Shown here: piece by piece, positions 60,983 to 64,000 of the stretch
Layout: every line of letters begins with the position of its first letter
Numbering within the stretch: the stretch's first letter is position 1
Program-made: the position numbers and the translations under genes
The notes under the pieces: generated by a model
The model's database searches: none
What the model saw: the letters and a program-made list of their open reading frames with translations, nothing else
Told to the model about the DNA's origin: nothing
NCBI GenBank assembly: GCA_017307735.1
Contig: JAFKGR010000016.1
Span: 1 to 64,000, forward strand
DNA: 64,000 nucleotides
Source: Chitinophagaceae bacterium
Lineage (GTDB): Bacteria; Bacteroidota; Bacteroidia; Chitinophagales; Chitinophagaceae
Direction of reading: 5' to 3'

Positions 60983-62119
60983 ATGCGAATTTTCTCATAC
61001 TTTTTAATTTTTTTATTTGCCTTGTCATCCTGCAAAACTTCCCATACCGGCGTTTCTATACAGTGGTCTGATAATCTAACGTTACCGCCTACTCTAAAAG
61101 ATGGTGGTAATCCCGGATTGGCAGGCGCCTTCTCCGGAGTTTACCGCAGTTATCTCATCGTTGCTGGTGGCGCTAATTTTCCTGATGGTTTGCCATGGCA
61201 GGGAGGCAAAAAAATATACCACAATGAGGCGTATGTTTTTCATGAAGAGAATGGGACCTGGAAATCGATGGATGTTTTTTTATTAAAAGATACTTTGGCC
61301 TATGGCACCGCAATTCCACTCAATAGTGGTATCGTTTGTCTTGGAGGGGAGAATGCGAATGGAATTTTTTCAAATAGTGTTATATTAAAATTCGATTCAT
61401 CCGACAATCAGATAATTTCTACCCCATTTGTTCCTTTGCCTCTCCCGCTCACAAACCTTTCGGCTGTTGAAGTATCTGGTAAAATTTATATAGCGGGAGG
61501 CGCTGGCCCGGACTCGGTCTCAAATAAATTTTTTGTTTTAGATTTAAAAAATCAGGATGGTGGTTGGAAGGAATTGACAAACCTTCCCAAACCTGTTACA
61601 AATTTCGTCATGGTACCTCTCGGTAATCAAATTTTTATCGTTGGGGGAAGATGTCAGAAAAAAGATGGCATCAGCGATTTATACGATTCTGTTTTTGCAT
61701 ACGACATTTCAACGAACCGGTGGGAAGAAAAACATGCTCTCCCTTACGCACTTTCCGCCGGAACAGGAATTGCATTGAACGATCATCAAATACTCCTGTT
61801 TGGAGGCGATCGCGGAGAAACATTTCACAAAACAGAAATTCTCATTCAAAAAATAAAAACTGAAAAAGATTCTGCCGGAAAAAATTCTCTCATCTCTGAA
61901 AAAAATAAACTACAGGAAAATCATCCCGGGTTCAGCAAGGCAGTATTGCTTTATGATTTAAAAAAGAACAATTGGGAAATGATTGGAGATATCCCCTTCC
62001 CCACTCCTGCTACCACGCTGGCCGTGAAATTTAAAAATGAAGTCATCATTCCTTCCGGAGAAATCAGAGCGGGTATCAGGACGCCTCATATTTTGATTGG
62101 AAAAATAACAACCCCATAA
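60983..62119 (+). CDS. nanM: Kelch-repeat sialic-acid mutarotase (NanM-like, cyclically permuted)
   Basis: This 378-residue protein has a lipoprotein-type signal (ALSSC, Cys17), so it is exported. Repeated Kelch blades contain GG doublets: VAGGANFPDGLPW, VCLGGENANG, IAGGAGPDS, IVGGRCQKK and LFGGDRGET. The gene is 19 bp after nanA. NanM-type proteins speed conversion of alpha- to beta-sialic acid in the periplasm before transport. The cyclically permuted blade order is that of the mutarotase family. Confidence 0.85.
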   Translation: MRIFSYFLIFLFALSSCKTSHTGVSIQWSDNLTLPPTLKDGGNPGLAGAFSGVYRSYLIVAGGANFPDGLPWQGGKKIYHNEAYVFHEENGTWKSMDVFLLKDTLAYGTAIPLNSGIVCLGGENANGIFSNSVILKFDSSDNQIISTPFVPLPLPLTNLSAVEVSGKIYIAGGAGPDSVSNKFFVLDLKNQDGGWKELTNLPKPVTNFVMVPLGNQIFIVGGRCQKKDGISDLYDSVFAYDISTNRWEEKHALPYALSAGTGIALNDHQILLFGGDRGETFHKTEILIQKIKTEKDSAGKNSLISEKNKLQENHPGFSKAVLLYDLKKNNWEMIGDIPFPTPATTLAVKFKNEVIIPSGEIRAGIRTPHILIGKITTP

Positions 62120-62122
62120 ATC

Positions 62123-63367
62123 ATGAAAAGAGATTCGAAATTTTATTCATGGGTTGTGGTCGGATTGTTAGCCATTGTAGCTCTGCTCAATTACCTGGAC
62201 AGGCAAATGCTGAGCACCATGCAAACAGCCATGCAGGCCGATATTACCGAATTACAATCTGCCGAACAATTCGGATTTCTGATGGCTATTTTCATGTACA
62301 TCTACGGATTTATGAGTCCGGTTGCCGGTTCTATTGCGGATCGTGTAAATCGTAAATGGCTGATTGTTGGCAGCCTGTTCGTATGGTCTTCTGTTACTTT
62401 CGGAATGGGGCTGGCAAAAACATTTGATCAATTGGTTTGGCTCAGAGGATTTATGGGAGTCAGCGAAGCACTTTATCTGCCTGCAGGTTTGGCAATGATT
62501 GCTGACTATCACACCGGTAAAACCAGATCGCTCGCCATCGGTATTCACATGACCGGATTGTACTTAGGGCAGGCATTGGGAGGATTTGGAGCCAAAATAG
62601 CTCAGGATTTTTCGTGGCACACCACTTTTCATTGGTTTGGAATTATCGGTATCATGTATGCGGTAATTCTCTTTTTGTTTCTTCATGATAAAAGGCCGGA
62701 AAAAAACATTTCATCAAATTCAAAATTAAAACCGGGCCTAAATAAAATTCCTTTAATGAAAGGGCTTGGAATGTTATTTACAAATATCGCATTCTGGATT
62801 ATCCTGTTGTATTTTGCAGCGCCGAGTTTACCAGGATGGGCTACCAAAAACTGGCTTCCCACTCTATTTTCAGAAAATCTGAAACTACCTATGGCTCAGG
62901 CTGGCCCTATTTCAACCTTTACACTTTCCATCGCATCATTTGTGGGCGCGGTTTTCATCGGCGGGCCAATTAGTGACCGGTGGGTCAGAAAAAATGTGAA
63001 AGGAAGAGTTTATACAAGCGCCATCGGGCTATCACTTACAATTCCTTCTCTTATTCTGATGGGATTTGCTTCGGGATATGTGGGTGTCATTGGATCCGCT
63101 GTTCTTTTTGGCGTTGGTTTTGGAATGTTTGATGCGAACAACATGCCCATCCTCTGCCAGTTTGTTCCTCCCAATCTCCGTGCAACAGCTTATGGCATCA
63201 TGAATATGGTGGGTGTATTTGCAGGAGCAGCCATTACTCAGGTATTGGGAAAATTTACTGATAACGGAAGTCTTGGATTTGGTTTCGCAATTCTCGGAGC
63301 CATAGTTTTATTTGCATTATTGGTTCAGTTATTTGGCTTGAAACCCAAAGTGCAGGACATGCAATAA
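62123..63367 (+). CDS. MFS transporter, probable sialic-acid importer (NanT role)
   Basis: This 414-residue inner-membrane protein has 12 predicted helices in two halves (about 10-200 and 215-405). The MFS motif in loop 2-3 is SPVAGSIADRVNRKWLIVGS (about 65-84), and a related GGPISDRWVRKNVKGR starts the second half. It lies 3 bp after nanM, so it is strongly coupled. Specificity comes from context: its neighbours act on sialic acid. Confidence 0.88.
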   Translation: MKRDSKFYSWVVVGLLAIVALLNYLDRQMLSTMQTAMQADITELQSAEQFGFLMAIFMYIYGFMSPVAGSIADRVNRKWLIVGSLFVWSSVTFGMGLAKTFDQLVWLRGFMGVSEALYLPAGLAMIADYHTGKTRSLAIGIHMTGLYLGQALGGFGAKIAQDFSWHTTFHWFGIIGIMYAVILFLFLHDKRPEKNISSNSKLKPGLNKIPLMKGLGMLFTNIAFWIILLYFAAPSLPGWATKNWLPTLFSENLKLPMAQAGPISTFTLSIASFVGAVFIGGPISDRWVRKNVKGRVYTSAIGLSLTIPSLILMGFASGYVGVIGSAVLFGVGFGMFDANNMPILCQFVPPNLRATAYGIMNMVGVFAGAAITQVLGKFTDNGSLGFGFAILGAIVLFALLVQLFGLKPKVQDMQ

Positions 63368-63399
63368 ATTAATTTTGGCAGGCATCAATTCTTAATACA

Positions 63400-64000
63400 A
63401 TGAAATTGGATTACGATTATTTACAGAAAAAATATCAGTTTTATAAAAATCAACTGCTGAATAGCACAATTCCTTTTTGGTTTCCGAAATCCTATGATAA
63501 AGAGTACGGCGGATATTTATTGATGCGCGATGAAGATGGTTCACTTCTCGACGACGACAAGGCCGTTTGGATTCAGGGAAGGGCTGCTTGGGTACTCGCA
63601 ACACTTTATAATACTGTTGAAAAAAAACAGGAATGGCTGGAGGGTGCAAAACTCGGATATGATTTCTTGACAAAATATTGCTTTGATGCCGATGGCCAAA
63701 TGTTTTTTCATGTAACGCGCGACGGAAAACCCATTCGAAAACGGAGATATTTTTTTTCTGAAACATTTTATGTGATTGCTGCCGCTGCTTATGCCAAAGC
63801 AAGTGGTGATGAAGAGGCTGCCAAAAATGCCCGGAAAGTTTTTGGCAATTGTATCGCCTACGCCACCGGAGAAAAGAAATTGCAACCCAAATTTTTTGAT
63901 ACCCGCCCTACGCGCGGAATCGGTGTACCGATGATTATGCTGAACACAGCCCAGCAATTAAGAGAAACGATTGGAGACGAAAGATGCGATAGCTGGATTT
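63400..64000 (+). CDS. AGE-family N-acylglucosamine 2-epimerase (3' end cut)
   Basis: From the ATG at 63400 (MKLDYDYLQKKYQFYKNQLL) 200 codons are visible to the window end. The alpha/alpha-barrel signatures of the family are present: FWFPKSYDKEYGGYLLM, DDKAVWIQGRAAWVLATLYN and KRRYFFSETFYVIAAAAYA. In sialic-acid loci of Bacteroidota the AGE enzyme converts ManNAc to GlcNAc, the step after the lyase. It lies 32 bp after the transporter gene. The C-terminal half is outside the window. Confidence 0.92.
   Translation, partial: MKLDYDYLQKKYQFYKNQLLNSTIPFWFPKSYDKEYGGYLLMRDEDGSLLDDDKAVWIQGRAAWVLATLYNTVEKKQEWLEGAKLGYDFLTKYCFDADGQMFFHVTRDGKPIRKRRYFFSETFYVIAAAAYAKASGDEEAAKNARKVFGNCIAYATGEKKLQPKFFDTRPTRGIGVPMIMLNTAQQLRETIGDERCDSWI

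Overview
The window is chromosomal DNA from a Bacteroidota bacterium, most likely of the Chitinophagaceae/Sphingobacteriia type. The evidence is two SusC/SusD pairs, a TonB/ExbB/ExbD/ExbD operon in the arrangement usual for that group, a GLPGLI protein beside an outer-membrane beta-barrel protein, the RDD / SpoIIM-DUF4129-DUF4350-MoxR-DUF58 block, low GC, and Bacteroidota-style promoters (TTTG, about 20 bp, TAnnTTTG). No rRNA, tRNA or CRISPR array was seen. The left edge cuts an IS3-like transposase gene.

Layout. 1-4.9 kb: IS edge, a large outer-membrane beta-barrel protein with its GLPGLI partner, and a secreted barrel-like protein. 5.1-8.1 kb (minus): exbB-exbD-exbD-tonB energy-transduction operon ending in a clear terminator. 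8.5-9.8 kb: MacB/FtsX-type permease. 9.9-18.3 kb (minus): a membrane-arm-only respiratory complex I cluster, nuoA-nuoH-x-nuoJ-y-nuoK-nuoL-nuoM-nuoN, lacking nuoB, C, D, E, F, G and I. Two unrecognised genes, x and y, sit inside it. 18.5-22 kb: DUF2207 protein, LemA and a glycosyltransferase. 22-30 kb: housekeeping genes (NUDIX, dapF, nucleoside phosphorylase, deoxynucleoside kinase, trpS, gatC, an ABC ATPase, cobalamin adenosyltransferase, kdsA). 30.3-34.6 kb: an orphan SusC/SusD pair. 35-46.7 kb: patatin lipase, an ECF sigma factor-folE-flavin reductase operon, truB, and the MoxR/DUF58/SpoIIM block with divergent RDD. 47.9-50 kb: panB, whose 3' end is duplicated on the far side of a PIN-domain toxin-antitoxin module. 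50-54 kb: aldehyde dehydrogenase and a glutamate-synthase-like FMN protein. 54.1-64 kb: a sialic-acid utilisation locus (GntR regulator, SusC, SusD, NanA-type lyase, NanM-type mutarotase, MFS transporter, AGE-family epimerase cut by the window edge).

How the parts work together. The ExbB/ExbD/TonB operon would power the several TonB-dependent receptors. The sialic-acid locus reads as a complete path: outer-membrane uptake (SusCD), anomer conversion in the periplasm (NanM), inner-membrane transport (MFS), cleavage to ManNAc plus pyruvate (NanA) and epimerisation to GlcNAc (AGE), under a divergently encoded GntR repressor with a candidate palindromic operator just after the promoter.

The strongest candidate for something undescribed is the nuo-like cluster. 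It has no peripheral-arm genes. NuoA and NuoH have lost the residues that face the quinone site, and NuoL and NuoM have lost key channel Glu/Lys residues, while NuoK and NuoN keep most of theirs. A small secreted/membrane protein is translationally coupled between nuoJ and nuoK. This looks like a repurposed ion-translocating membrane module rather than an ordinary NADH dehydrogenase. Second is the panB duplication around the toxin-antitoxin pair, which suggests a small mobile unit that replaces the gene end it enters.
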